A stretch of DNA of 64,000 bases, taken from Macrotrachela quadricornifera. Its lineage: Eukaryota; Rotifera; Eurotatoria; Philodinida; Philodinidae. The notes beneath the pieces are model-generated. The model was given only the letters and a program-made list of their open reading frames with translations, was not told the DNA's origin and ran no database searches. Shown piece after piece: positions 25,901-37,020 of the stretch (its first letter is position 1; the number at the start of each line of letters is the position of its first letter). Position numbers and translations under genes: made by a program. Location: the NCBI GenBank assembly GCA_022393335.1, contig JAJEKB010000313.1, positions 105,384 to 169,383 on the forward strand, written 5' to 3'.

Positions 25901-28818
25901 GAAAACGATTATGTTGTTGCAACAAGTGTACCACTTGTATGGAAAGCTGATATGCTTGCAGCATCAAAAGTCTCACCAGCTAAATCTGAACAACAAGGTC
26001 ATGAAAATGTTGATGAAGATCAACAAAGTGAAACACAAGAATCACGTGGCCGACCACAATATGGTTCAAAAGTATGGTACGAAAAAATGAACTCAAAATT
26101 AAACTTAATTTCACAAGAAGCATTAACATTTATGCAATCAGGATTATCAATTGTTACTGATTTCCCATCATTACGTGTTCCATCTGATATGCGACGAGCA
26201 AACTTAACTAAATTCTTTGGACGATTCCGTAAACAATCTCAATTAGTTGATCTTCCATCATTTGATATTCGTGATGAAGCTCGTCAATTACTTGAAGAAT
26301 ACCTTGATGAAACTGATTTATCAATGGTCGCACCACCAGTTATGCTTGAAGAACAAGCTCGTGTTGGCTATTACCGTTCAGTCTTCTTTAACACAAGCCG
26401 TACTGGACCACAAGGTACCGGAAAAGTTGTTCTTCCACAAACCAAACCATATTCAACATGGCTTGCTTCTGGTTTTTCACTTAATCCAAAGACAGGTTTA
26501 TCTGTTGCTCAACCAATTCGTCTTCCAACAAATCAAGGTCTTTACATTCTTGGTGACTTCCCTGAACAAGTTCAAATTGGTGAACATGTTCTTTTAACAT
26601 GGGGTGTTAACAATTATCTTGGCAAAGATTTAAGCAACATCATGGTACGTATCCGTGCTTCATCTGACTTTGATCTTATTGAACCAAATCAATCAGGACG
26701 TGTTGTATCAAACAATGGTAAAGATTATACAATTACAATTCCATCACTTAAAACATTAGGTGTTGAAACACGTAATATTATTCTTGTACCAAAACGTGCT
26801 GGTGTTGTTCAAATTGTACTTGAAGTTGAATCTGAATTCGGTGGTGATTATGAAGTTTTAACAGCTTTAGTCCGTGAATCAGGTATTGAACGTTCACAAT
26901 ACTTAACACGATTCCTTGATTTAACAAGTGAAAAGAAATTTGGTCCATTTGTTGAAAAGATCGCTCAATCACCATTCCTTCGTTCAGTTCGAATTGGTGT
27001 TACAGGTAAATTTAGATTTTTTTTATTTTTTATTTTTAAAAGAAATTATTTATTTTTTTCTTTTTTTTAATTAAAATTTAGGTATTGGCATTGATCGTTT
27101 TATTGAACGATACACAACAGAAACAAACTCATTAGTTGGTGTTGATCGTGCTCTTGTTCGTCTCTATCGTTTACTTGGTGTTCGTCGTTATCTTAATGAA
27201 ACCAATCAAGTAGATTCACCAGCTTGGGAAACAATCATGGCAAATCTTTCAATGAACTACCAAAAACTTCAACTTTACAGTGATTATGATGGTTCATTTT
27301 CATTTATCTCTGATCAAGATGAACAACAATCATCACTTTATTTAACATCACTTGCTTGGGGTGCTTTAGTTTCACCATTTATGCCAGTTCGTGACAATGT
27401 TACACTTAACCGTACATTATCATGGATTTTATCTCAACAACGTGAAGATGGTTCATTTGATGATAATGGTCCATGTTTCCATTACCGATTCTGTTCAGGT
27501 GAATTCCGTCGTGAATCTTTAACAGCTCTCATCTTATATTCATTCACACATGATAATGTATCAAACTATGTACCAGAATGGATTCATCATAAATTATACC
27601 ATGGCGAACAAAGTCCAGTTGCACGTGCTCATCGTTATTTACAATCACGTCTTGATGCTGTCAAACCATGTTTATTAACACAAACATTAGTTGAATTAGC
27701 TCTTGTTCAATCACGTTTCACATCTGAACAATTAAAACAAAAAATCTTCCAAAATGTTCGTAGCCGTCAATTAACTGTTGTACCTGAAGATAGTTCAAAA
27801 TACTGGAAAATTATGAGCGAAAAATACACAAATGATGATGAAGTATTAGCTAATTCATTATTAGTTTCACTTTATGCTACATTTGGTGATTACAAGACAA
27901 CATCAGATATTTCTCGTTGGATTGTTGAACAAATTGAAAAACACCCATACTTTGATACAATCTTAGATGCTGTCTTCCACACTGAAGCTTGGCTTAAGAT
28001 GGATTGGGTCTTCCGTCAACAATTTGGATTAGATAAAGTTTCACTTGTTGTTGATGTTACAGCTGATAATGGACAAAAACAACAATTCAAAATTGATTCA
28101 TCCAATATGTGGTGGACACAAAAACTCCGATTCACATTACCAGTTAATCAAATCACTTGGTCAGTTAGCGGTAACGGTATTGTTGGTGTTTATATTCGAC
28201 AAGATTATATTGAAAAACAACAACAAACAACTGAATCAACATCATTTCAATTAACAAATGAATGGACACCAATGCCATGGATGAATGAAATCAAAGCTCG
28301 TACATGTGTTACATATTCACCATCACCAAGAGATCAAAAATTAGCCAAAGATACATTCAACCGTACAGTTATTGTTGAAGTTCAACTTCCATCAGGTAAA
28401 ATAATAAAAAAAAGAAAAGAAAATCCATATTAATTTTAATATTTCTTTTTAAATAGGTATGCGTCTTAATCTCCGTCAAATCGGATTCTTCTTAAGCCGT
28501 GTTCCACAAGCTCTCTACTTCACTTATTATGAACGTTCAAACACAATCAACTTCTTCCTTAATGTTCCATCAACTCTTAATGGCAAACCAATCTGCCTTG
28601 ACTGGTGTCTTGAACGATTATCATTTGTTGCATCATGGGCACCAATTCAAATTCGTGCTTATGACTATCTTCAACAAGATACACAATTGATCCGTCTTAT
28701 GCCAGTTCAAATTCAACCAAATCTTCTTGGATACTCATTTGTTGATGCTGTTCACAAGAACCGTCCATCACTTGAAGAATTAGCCAAAATGCATACTCAA
28801 AAACAAGCTCGTGTTTAA
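22904..28818 (+). CDS. Alpha-2-macroglobulin/TEP family protein without thioester site
   Basis: Eight exons (22904-22909, 22971-23026, 23084-24271, 24335-24401, 24466-25650, 25709-27005, 27082-28395, 28457-28818) give 1824 residues. Exon 1 codes only Met-Asn; exon 2 supplies the signal peptide core (LIILGLVALTSVAIA). The mature start YLVIVPKLLKVGWDN is the first macroglobulin domain, followed by further MG domains, a charged bait-like insert (about 690-900) with a pentapeptide repeat, and the alpha-macroglobulin domain (QTKPYSTWLASGFSL, IPSLKTLGVETR). The helical thioester-domain scaffold (REDGSF, RRESLTALILYSF) and a C-terminal receptor-binding-type domain follow. Where family members have the GCGEQ thioester, this protein reads ERYTTETNSLVGVDRALVRL: Cys and Gln are absent, so covalent target binding is not expected, as in insect Mcr. 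Secreted; role probably protease trapping, immunity or junction-like. Codons end in C more often than in neighbouring genes, suggesting high expression. Confidence 0.92.
25330..25431 (+). repeat. In-frame 15-bp tandem repeat coding (L/M/F)-(E/Q)-E-R-E
   Basis: Seven tandem 15-bp units, the last without its final Glu codon, encode LQERE, LQERE, LEERE, FEERE, MEERE, MEERE, LEER within the A2M-family protein at about residues 728-761. The charged repeat is predicted helical and lies in the bait-like insert; its number probably varies between alleles. Confidence 0.9.
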
Positions 28819-29383
28819 ATGAGCATCCAAAATGACTTGAATGACTCTATTTTTTTTTTCATCTGGTATGGAGAAGGAGTACTTTTCCTCATTATATAAA
28901 TTAACACCTTGTCCTTTTTTTTTTATTTTAATTATCTCCTCTCCAATCTCAATTACATCTTTTTCTCTCTCATTTTTATTTATTTATTATATTTCATCCG
29001 TCCACACCCATTTATTTATGTTTTTCTCATTTATTTTTGTCTTTGTCTTCGTCTCATATTACATGTGTTTGTCGTTATGTGTATGTCTGATGTCTAACGT
29101 TTACTATGTAATTATAACTATGTAAACTTTATGTGTTGTCCTTGTTTGAGCTTATTTTCTTTATTCCGTCTTTTCTTTTCTTTATATGGGTGCTGTTAAG
29201 ACTGGACTATAAAAGGATGATTAAACGATATCCCTCCTTCTCAAATGCATATATGTACTTATAAAAATAAAAATTAACATCATGATAAATCTTTATTTTT
29301 TTCATTTGATCAATTGCTGATAGAAGAGATTATTTTTATTAAAGAAACAAAAACAAAAAAACAAGTAAATAAATAAATTTATT
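28819..29383. other. 3' region between convergent A2M and CD2BP2 genes
   Basis: Pyrimidine-rich sequence just after the A2M stop, then a less biased stretch and AATAAA-like motifs (about 29266-29271), as expected for the A2M 3' UTR and polyadenylation site. No other gene. Confidence 0.5.
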
Positions 29384-29571
29384 TTAAATGAGATAAAGAT
29401 TAAAATTAATACGTTTTATTGAATAAAATTGTTCAGTACATATATTACAACAATGCATTTTATCAAAACATTTATTAAATAAATCATTTGTTCAGTTTTA
29501 ATTGGCCCTTGAATAATTGATGATTATGAAATAATATTATTATCATTATATATTGCATTAGGAATAAAAGA
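29384..29571 (-). pseudogene. Decayed GYF domain behind the CD2BP2 stop codon
   Basis: Reading on past the CD2BP2 stop in the same frame gives a second TAA, then IIQGPIKTEQ, matching the GP-F-x-x-x-Q-M core of a GYF domain. After a one-base frame change the minus strand reads CNICTEQFYSIKRINFNLY up to a stop at 29384-29386, matching the QFYxSKRIDFDLY ending of CD2BP2. So the C-terminal GYF domain is present as DNA but interrupted by two stops and a frameshift. It can be explained as recent loss of the domain from this copy; sequencing error would have to strike three times. Confidence 0.7.
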
Positions 29572-30901
29572 TTATGTATGATTAAGTTTTATTTGAAGTT
29601 GTTCATATGTTTCATGATAAATATCATGTTGACCATTAGATACAAATTGATCAGCAAGACCAGTCATTTCTTCCAGTAAAAGTTTATTTTTTTTTAATTC
29701 ATCAAATGTTAATTCAACAGATAATGTAGTGGAAATTTTATTAAGAAGTGGCTTTCGTTGTTTTATACGTTGTTTTGATTTATTACTGAAAGAAAAGAAA
29801 ATTAGTTGTTTTTTGTTTTTTAGAATAAATTTTACTTTGTAGAAGCTAAACTAAGACGTTTTATCGTATGAATAACAGTTTCATTTGGTTGCATTATTGT
29901 AAGTAATGATTTTAAAGCATTGATTTCATTAAATTGAATATCATCATCCTCATCATCATTATTATTATTAATTTTTGATAAATCATTAAAATTTTCTTCA
30001 GTTATTTGAGAATTTTTTAATTCATAATTTTTAATATCAGACCAAGCAATATTATTAAGCCATGCATTATGTAGTTCGTCTGTCTAAAATAATGGATGAT
30101 TCATAATAAATGGAATAAAAATTTTTTCTCTTTTTCGAGCATTTCTTAACATATTAAACAATCCATTTGAGGCTCATTCGATAAAGAATTTTTCGCTCTA
30201 GAAAACTGTTTACTTATTTTTTTGTGTTAAAAAAAAGATCAAAAAGATTAACAGTTACTTAAACATTCAAATGTAATTTCCTATTATTTTCTTCAAGTAT
30301 CTATCGAGTTGTATAAGTCTCTGTTTATCAAATTCGATGCTAACTATAAAGTATTTATCAACAATAGAAAGAAAACATTTTATTTTATATCTCTAAGATC
30401 TTCTCAAGATTTCTGATAGTATCATTCAGTACCATGCTCTAAAAATGATTTATTATTGAATTTAATCCTAAACAAAATGAGGCTACATTCAAATCGAACA
30501 ATAGTAATTTTTTTAAAAATCCTTATATATATACATCTTTTTGTTTCCATTGAATATATCTTGTTTCATTATATTGTTCTTCTTCCATTTCTTCATCCAT
30601 ATTAAATGATGGAATTTTAATATTGTTATTATCAAAATTAATTATTGTTTGTTCTTGTCTAATTTCTAAATAATACAAAAAAAAAATTTAATTATTATTA
30701 TTATTAGATTTTATTTAATTTACCATTATGCTCATCTTGATTCATAGATTTCGTATTATCATATTCTTCATCAATATCTAATGTAGATTTTTCATTATGT
30801 AAATATATATTTTCATAGTTATTTATAAATTTCTTTTGTCTTTTAAATATTTCATCTGATTCAATATCAATATTAAAAGATATTTTACGTTTTCGTTCCA
30901 T
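29572..30901 (-). CDS. CD2BP2: CD2BP2/Lin1-like U5 snRNP-associated protein, truncated
   Basis: Four exons (30724-30901, 30535-30665, 29836-30083, 29572-29785) give 256 residues. Landmarks in family order: basic KRKISF start; PSFNMDEEMEEEQYNE, matching the TPFNLxEEMEEGxFD motif; WLNNIAWSDIK; LLTIMQPNETVIHTIKRLS; and LADQFVSNGQHDIYHETYEQ. In other animals and yeast (Lin1) the protein links U5 snRNP components through Prp6/Prp8, and its C-terminal GYF domain binds proline-rich ligands. Here translation stops before that domain (see the relic downstream), so the product would keep the N-terminal snRNP-binding part only. An AG acceptor lies 6 nt before the ATG, and PHF5A ends 82 bp upstream on the same strand. 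Intron 30084-30534 is unusually long for the gene. Confidence 0.85.
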
Positions 30902-30983
30902 ATTAATCTAGAACAATTTATATATATTTTTTATTTTATTTTTTACACATAGAATATTTATAAAAAAAAATTCCTTTTTTTTC
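30902..30983 (-). promoter_or_regulatory. 82-bp PHF5A-CD2BP2 intercistronic spacer with acceptor
   Basis: On the minus strand the spacer runs from the PHF5A stop through A/T-rich sequence to ttgttctag (acceptor AG at 30909-30908) and a 6-nt leader before ATG. It is too short for a normal terminator plus promoter, which fits a dicistronic transcript resolved by trans-splicing. Confidence 0.5.
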
Positions 30984-31316
30984 TTAACGTTTTTTAAATC
31001 CGAATTTTTTTCTTTCATAAAATAAATCTGTTTTTGCACTTCCTAAATTAACAATTTTTGGACAACCATCACGATCTTTTTCTGTAATTGTACATTCTCG
31101 ACAATAATATGCATCTGAACAACCAGGACCACCACATATAACACAACGACCTTGATATGAACCATAATTACATTCATCACATATTCGTACAAGTGTTGTT
31201 GGACGAACATATGAATCACAAATAACACAACGACCATCACATTTTTCACATAAACGACCGATAGCAACACCAGCTTGTTTACGACAAAATATTAAATCTG
31301 GATGATGTTTTGCCAT
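30984..31316 (-). CDS. PHF5A: PHF5A/SF3b14b, SF3b splicing-factor subunit
   Basis: A single uninterrupted frame encodes exactly 110 residues, the invariant length of PHF5A. It starts [20 protein letters not shown] and contains the CxxC knuckles [39 protein letters not shown] and the [20 protein letters not shown] block ending in FGFKKR. The protein folds as a three-zinc knot in the SF3b complex of U2 snRNP and lines the branch-point adenosine pocket with SF3B1. The absence of introns contrasts with most neighbours. It is immediately upstream of CD2BP2 on the same strand, so two spliceosome genes may be co-transcribed. Confidence 0.98.
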   Translation of the reverse strand: MAKHHPDLIFCRKQAGVAIGRLCEKCDGRCVICDSYVRPTTLVRICDECNYGSYQGRCVICGGPGCSDAYYCRECTITEKDRDGCPKIVNLGSAKTDLFYERKKFGFKKR

Positions 31317-32167
31317 TTTTAATTATCGAAATTTTCTTCGATATCTTTTTGACATTATTTTCTTTCTAATAGAAGAAATGAATATTATTCTAACCAATTA
31401 TTCTTTTTAGTTAGTGCTGTCATCTATTTCTAAATCTTCTTTTTTTAATCACATCTTAGCTATATGTAGATTATAGAATAGAAATAACTTTCTTGAATGA
31501 ATACAATATGTCCAATTATTTGTATGAAAACGTTTCTAGTCAAAATAATATCTGTTTGATCTTCAGATATTATTTATTATGAATTACTATTAAATTTGCT
31601 GAATATTTTTAATCTATTATTCTTAATACATAAGAATAAATTAGTTTTAAAAATTTCATAAATTTGTTTCAATTATTCAAAATCTTATTTACAGTTTAGA
31701 TATATATTGAACAAAGAATATGTATAAAATATTAGATTAATCTTAAGTGTGAATATAAAAGGATATCGATATCCCTCCTGCTGTTGTTGTTTATCTAATT
31801 GAGTAATGCTATTGAGTTATGTATGCAATAAAGAAATAACCCCTCTGGTTTCAGTTTGTTTGTCTCTTCGATAAGCCATTTTGTTCTATATCGATACTAA
31901 AGAAAAATATGTCATTAGATAGACAACATCAATTTCACACTATTTACATTTGTTTCTTTTTGTCGTTCATAGAACAATTTCGTTTCTTTTTGCTCATTAT
32001 TTTAGTAAATATTTTTTTCAAACGAATGTAACTAATTGATATGAAATTTTTATATTTATCCTTTTTTATTTCTTATTATTGATGAATATCAAACATAGAT
32101 AATTTACTTATTTTTATTTTACACAAAAATTCTAGACAGTATTAAGAATAAAATCATTCAAGTTATT
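31317..32167. other. Intergenic region between FoxQ2 and PHF5A
   Basis: 851 bp, AT-rich, between two minus-strand genes. It should contain the FoxQ2 3' UTR and the promoter of the PHF5A-CD2BP2 unit. Nothing else recognised. Confidence 0.5.
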
Positions 32168-33197
32168 TTAAACATCAAAATTTATTGATTCATTTGAACT
32201 TGTATATGATGAAGTCATAGATTGATAATATGTTGGATAATAAGATGTTGAATATGGATCATATGAAGGATAAACTATTGGTGTTGAAGATGATAAATCC
32301 ACATTTTGTAATATTGGTGACGTTATTGGTTGAGTTTCAATTGAAGTATTTGGACTTGAATACATTATTGGATATGATGAAGAAGGTGAAGAACATGTGT
32401 AATATGGATTAGTAGAAGGAACATAATAGGGCGATACCGATTGATATCTATAAGATGAATGATAGACGGATGAAGGTTGCATATGTAATTGATACATTCG
32501 TTGACGATAACAACGACGTCGAATACGTCCTTGTTTAAAATCTTGTTCTGCTAATTCATGAATACGCCAATCTAATTAAGTATGTATAAGAAAATCGAAT
32601 CGATTTATAATGATTACTTACAATATCCTTTACCATTTGTACCACGTTCTGCTTTAATAAAACAATCATTTAATGATAAATTATGTCTTACACTATTCTT
32701 CCATGATTTATTAACATCTTCAGCAAAATATCGATATCTTTATAAAAGAAATTTTAAAAAGCAAAAAAAACAAAAATTTCAACATACTTTCGTTGAAAAT
32801 AATTATAAATTTCATATAATTGCATCATATGATTAGGTGCTTTTAAAATTGCTTCAGCAATTATTTCTAAATATGATTGTTTAGGCTTTTTAGGTTTATC
32901 ATTATTATCTATAAATTAAAGATATTTAATTAATAAAGAAAACTAAATATTTTGTTTTTTATTTACCTAATTGATTTTCTTGAATATTTAAATCTTCTTT
33001 GATTGAACCATTTTCATCTGAAAGACCTTCATCAACAATACCTGAATCATAAGAGGAATATTTATTCATAGGTAATTCATATTTCGAATTTGTTTGATAA
33101 TAAACTATAACAGATAATCGTTGAATAAAATCCCATAATGAATGTTAACTAATAAATAAAAATAAATTTTCTTACCATTATCACAATTGAATTGCAT
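32168..33197 (-). CDS. foxQ2: FoxQ2-like forkhead transcription factor
   Basis: Five exons (33176-33197, 32967-33104, 32788-32908, 32622-32737, 32168-32571) give 266 residues in phase. The forkhead domain spans about residues 58-150: [77 protein letters not shown]. The recognition-helix core [15 protein letters not shown] is intact. The CFIKAxRxxNGKGxYWxIHxxxxxDFxxGxxRRR pattern fits FoxQ2 better than FoxA, FoxD or FoxF. It departs from the usual KPPxSY start (KPKQSY) and from GKGHYW (GKGYYW). The C-terminal ~100 residues are Tyr/Ser/Pro-rich, typical of a disordered activation or low-complexity tail. FoxQ2 in many animals patterns the anterior neuroectoderm. No clear Groucho-binding eh1 motif was seen. 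Confidence 0.82.
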
Positions 33198-34094
33198 TTT
33201 CAATATAGAAAACAACTAAACAAAGATCAAAATGAAATAATGTGTATGTTATGCTTTTTCTATATTTAAATATAAACAAACAATTAACAAGAGAAAAAAA
33301 AATGAGTTTTCGTCATTTAGAAATAAAAAAGAAAAATTCATCGGAACCAATCATATTTGAATATATTTTCTTTTCTCTGTATATATAATTAAAATCTATA
33401 GCCAATTAATCGTCAACTAATGAAATAAGCTCGTTTTATAAATGAGATTTTTTTATTCTAATAAAAATAGATAACCAATATATATTAATTCTTTACAGAA
33501 GTGAAATTTTTCTCAGTTCGATTCAGAAATTGAGAAGAAAGTTTGTTTTTTCGGTGAACATTAATTTGAGAATAACACTTCTGTTTTTTTTTTCTACGTG
33601 AAAAATTGTTATCTTGAGAAAACTTATCATAAGGTTATATATAGTTGCCAATTGAGTAACAGCATCTTTTATATGACTTGAAATAGATATTTAAAAATTG
33701 TTAATTGTATTGTAAAATGAAGATTTCTAATGATCTGATTATAATATTACGTTTTTTTATTCATATTCACACTTTACTGACCGATATCAATAGTGAAACG
33801 TGTGGTGAAGAAGCTCAAATCAAAAGATAATATTAAATTTAATTTTCAATTGATGATTTCTTTTTAAAGTATTAAGATTAATGAGTTTAATATAAAGAAT
33901 TAGCGATGAAAGCACATGCATACGTTTTTCAAGTAAAAGCTATTAAAAAGTATTTTATTTGTATGGATCTTTGCAATCATTCAAAGAAAACAAAAAATAA
34001 ATATATGATCTAGTTTTGTTTGTCGACTGTTTTTTTCCTAGTTCTTTATTATTGAATTGACCAAGCACTACTGTTTCTATTTGTATATAATATA
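33198..34094. other. FoxQ2 upstream region
   Basis: About 0.9 kb of AT-rich DNA from the FoxQ2 start to the first SINE-like copy. Expected to hold the FoxQ2 promoter; no motif I can assign. Confidence 0.45.
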
Positions 34095-34397
34095 ATGATA
34101 ATAATAACGTCCCGTAGGCTCATCGCCCATTTGGGATGGCCACGATTATTATTACTAGTTTCCACGTGCAACCGAGTTCTATCGTCTTTTCTTTTTACAT
34201 ACGGTGATTTCTATTCTCTCTTTCGTCCAACATACTGACTAAAGATGTAGTCAGTACGAATGACTCATGTGAGATGAATCATTGGAGACAACTTAGTCGT
34301 TAGTGTTTATCCAGGGTCATTCCATGGATGATATTACTGAAGTTTGAACACAGTACCTTGTGAGTGCGTGCCAAGCACCGTAATCACTCAACCATAG
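34095..34397 (-). mobile_element. SINE-like element, copy 1 (minus orientation)
   Basis: About 300 bp that is the reverse complement of 39256-39561 at high identity over most of its length, with the last ~55 bp more diverged. On the minus strand it has a tRNA-like head (TGGTTGAGTGATTA as A box; GTGTTCAAACTTC at 34351-34339 as B box), a non-tRNA body, and an ATT-repeat tail at 34095-34107. These are the marks of a tRNA-derived retroposon. Exact ends and target-site duplications are not certain. Confidence 0.65.
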
Positions 34398-35330
34398 CGA
34401 CTGTTTCTACTGTGTATGCTAAAAATGTCTGTAAATATTTATTATCAGTTGTTGTTCTTAGTGTGAATTATTTTACTTGCGAACTTTATTTTAATATAGT
34501 AAATAACAAAGTTTAGAGAATAAAAAGTGCACTAAAGAAACATTGGATGTTTATTTTCTGCAACATACATTCACATTTGCATTATTAGAAAGGAAATTTC
34601 TAGACTTACCATTAAGTCTATCATAATATGCATACATTCCATGTGTAGTAACATATTTACGACACATATTATTATTTTTTCGGGTAAAAATGAACGAAAT
34701 TTCGGTATAGTTTTCTTTCATAACAAAATATAATTTTCACTGTTGAGGATTTACTTTTCATTGATTAATTATATAAAAGGAAATGAACAAATGAATAGTC
34801 ATTATGATAATTAATTTATTGCCAAAAGAAAATTTCAATAAATATGTGAGTAAATGGCAAAAAGAAAAATTACAATAAACAAGATCAAATATCAAGAAAG
34901 GAAAGAGAGATAATTCTTTAACTATTGATTAATGTTGAAAATATCCCAATTATGTTGCGTTCAAGAATGCTGGAATATTAATATTATCTTTATTATCATG
35001 CGGCCACAATTTCATCAAACATTGTGCCATATGACTTTATCTTCGCAACGTCTTGAAATTGATGCTTTCATGTTCAAAAATTTCAACTTTGCAATTAAAC
35101 AAAGGAAAATAAATCTACTGAAAGTAAATTGTACAAACTGACAATTCTTATTCAGTGTAGATGAAATAAATAGATAGGTACTCCTTACATTGTGCTTAGT
35201 TAAGAAAAAAAACCAAATCTAAAGTCTCTTCAATGTTTAATTTATAAATAAAATAAATTTCAACAGTTTTTTCAAAATCTTTTACAGGCTAAGCTACTTA
35301 CAGACAAATGTGCACATAGACTTATATTTA
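34398..35330. other. Non-coding stretch left of the monooxygenase gene
   Basis: AT-rich, no gene. A 70-codon open frame at 34932-35141 shows no protein features. Probably includes the 3' UTR of the monooxygenase gene. Confidence 0.45.
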
Positions 35331-36590
35331 TTACATGTTTTTCATTGGTTTCATTGGAATAGGACATTTTCCATAAAATTCTTTTTCCATCATCTTTAAA
35401 AATCGATCAGATTGTAACATTGATGGACCTAAGCGTCGTAATATGGAGGATACAATAGGATTTTGTGAGTGTAAGATCAAGCCAACATATCGTGCAGAAT
35501 CAACAACACGCTTTGTTCGATTAAAACGTTGATTATAATATTCTTGAAATGATGGTTCAATTTCAAAGTGATACTTTTCTAAACATTTTGCAAGTGATAT
35601 GGCATCTTCAATAGCCATATTAGCCCCTTGACCGACATAGGGTAATGTTGCATGACATGAATCACCTAATAAACAGATTCGACCACAATGCCACGTATCT
35701 TTACGATGTTGACGATAATATAATCCGAAATGTAGCAAACGTTTTTGATTAGTTGCGGCTGCACATTCATGAATTGGATGTAATTTAGGAAATCTTTTTA
35801 ATATATTATCTAATTCTCGTTTATTATTTATTTGTGTCCATTCGACATCACCGCTTGCAGATGGAGGTACATCAGATGGATAGGTAGCACCCCACATCAT
35901 TTCTCCTGTATGACCAAGTCGATAGGCAAGAAATTCACCACGATCGATGTATTGTGTCATTGTGTTCTTAGCTCGGACTGCTGGATTAATAGATGTTTGT
36001 TCATCAATATTATCTATTACACCATAGAATATATTTTCTTTTGTATAGATTGGTGGAGGTGTTTGTGGAAATATTTTATTAACAACTGTTGAATGAATGC
36101 CATCAGCTCCAACGACCATATCCACCCGAATTGATTTTTTCTGTTTTCCATTTTCAAAATAAACTGTAACACCATCAGAATCTTGTATAATATCGATAAC
36201 ATTGTGATTATAATGTAAATTACCACTTTTTTCTATAGGTTCTTTCAATACATCAACAAGTTGTGCACGAACCGTGCCTCCAATAGAGAAACCAAAACGT
36301 TTACCATAATCAGCAGGTCTATTTGTAGTACTAATCACATCACCATTACCGTTAATAATTTGCCATGTAAGAAGAGGATGAATGATTTCTTCAACTTTTT
36401 CTTTGAAGCCAATATGTGCGAGTATTGCTTGTCCATTTGGTTGAAGACCAAAACCTGCTCCGACTGTTGGAATAAAATAAGGCGAACGCTCATATAATGA
36501 AACAGTCATTCCTGCACGCATTAAAGTATTGGCTGCTGTCAAACCACCAATTCCTCCGCCAATAATTGCCACAGAACGAGCTATGGCCAT
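35331..36590 (-). CDS. Class A FAD-dependent monooxygenase, bacterial type, intronless
   Basis: One uninterrupted 419-residue frame. It has the three flavoprotein-monooxygenase motifs: the N-terminal Rossmann GxGxxG (VAIIGGGIGGLTAANTLMRA), the DG motif (VVGADGIHSTVV, about residue 165) and the GD motif (ICLLGDSCHATLPYVGQGAN, about residue 310), followed by MAIEDAISLAKCLE. This is the salicylate-hydroxylase/urate-hydroxylase/zeaxanthin-epoxidase superfamily: NAD(P)H- and O2-dependent hydroxylation of a small aromatic or heterocyclic substrate, which cannot be named from sequence. No signal peptide or membrane anchor, so probably cytosolic. The complete length, lack of introns in an intron-rich genome, higher apparent G+C than its surroundings and position between inverted SINE-like copies suggest horizontal acquisition. 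The frame is intact, so it is likely functional. Confidence 0.9.
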   Translation of the reverse strand: MAIARSVAIIGGGIGGLTAANTLMRAGMTVSLYERSPYFIPTVGAGFGLQPNGQAILAHIGFKEKVEEIIHPLLTWQIINGNGDVISTTNRPADYGKRFGFSIGGTVRAQLVDVLKEPIEKSGNLHYNHNVIDIIQDSDGVTVYFENGKQKKSIRVDMVVGADGIHSTVVNKIFPQTPPPIYTKENIFYGVIDNIDEQTSINPAVRAKNTMTQYIDRGEFLAYRLGHTGEMMWGATYPSDVPPSASGDVEWTQINNKRELDNILKRFPKLHPIHECAAATNQKRLLHFGLYYRQHRKDTWHCGRICLLGDSCHATLPYVGQGANMAIEDAISLAKCLEKYHFEIEPSFQEYYNQRFNRTKRVVDSARYVGLILHSQNPIVSSILRRLGPSMLQSDRFLKMMEKEFYGKCPIPMKPMKNM

Positions 36591-37020
36591 TATGATAAGT
36601 ACTTTTGAATAATGATTATAAAAGTATATCAGATTATGTAACTACTTATGATTCACCTAATATCTAAATAGTATCTGAAATAAACAAGAAATTTTCATAT
36701 AGTATTTTCATGCCAAAATATTGCATAATTTTATTATGGAAGTTGAGATAAATTGTAAAAATTTGGATTTGAATCTATTCGATTCAAACGTGTGAAAACG
36801 TAGGTGAAGTTAATTTTTGATTCGAATAATTCTTTTCCAAAATTGTTCTGAAATATGTTCAAGAGTATCTATTCTTGCTCCATGTAGAACTCAATGCGCT
36901 CTATTCAGTAATATAATCAGATTTTCAATCCATGATTTGATTTATGACAAATCTCATCATATTATTGGATAGAGCTCGTTATCTTCTTCTGGGAACATAA
37001 ATAGAAAGTATGACACCTCT
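36591..37020. other. Upstream region of the monooxygenase gene
   Basis: 430 bp, less AT-rich than usual; expected promoter of the minus-strand monooxygenase. No specific element recognised. Confidence 0.4.
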
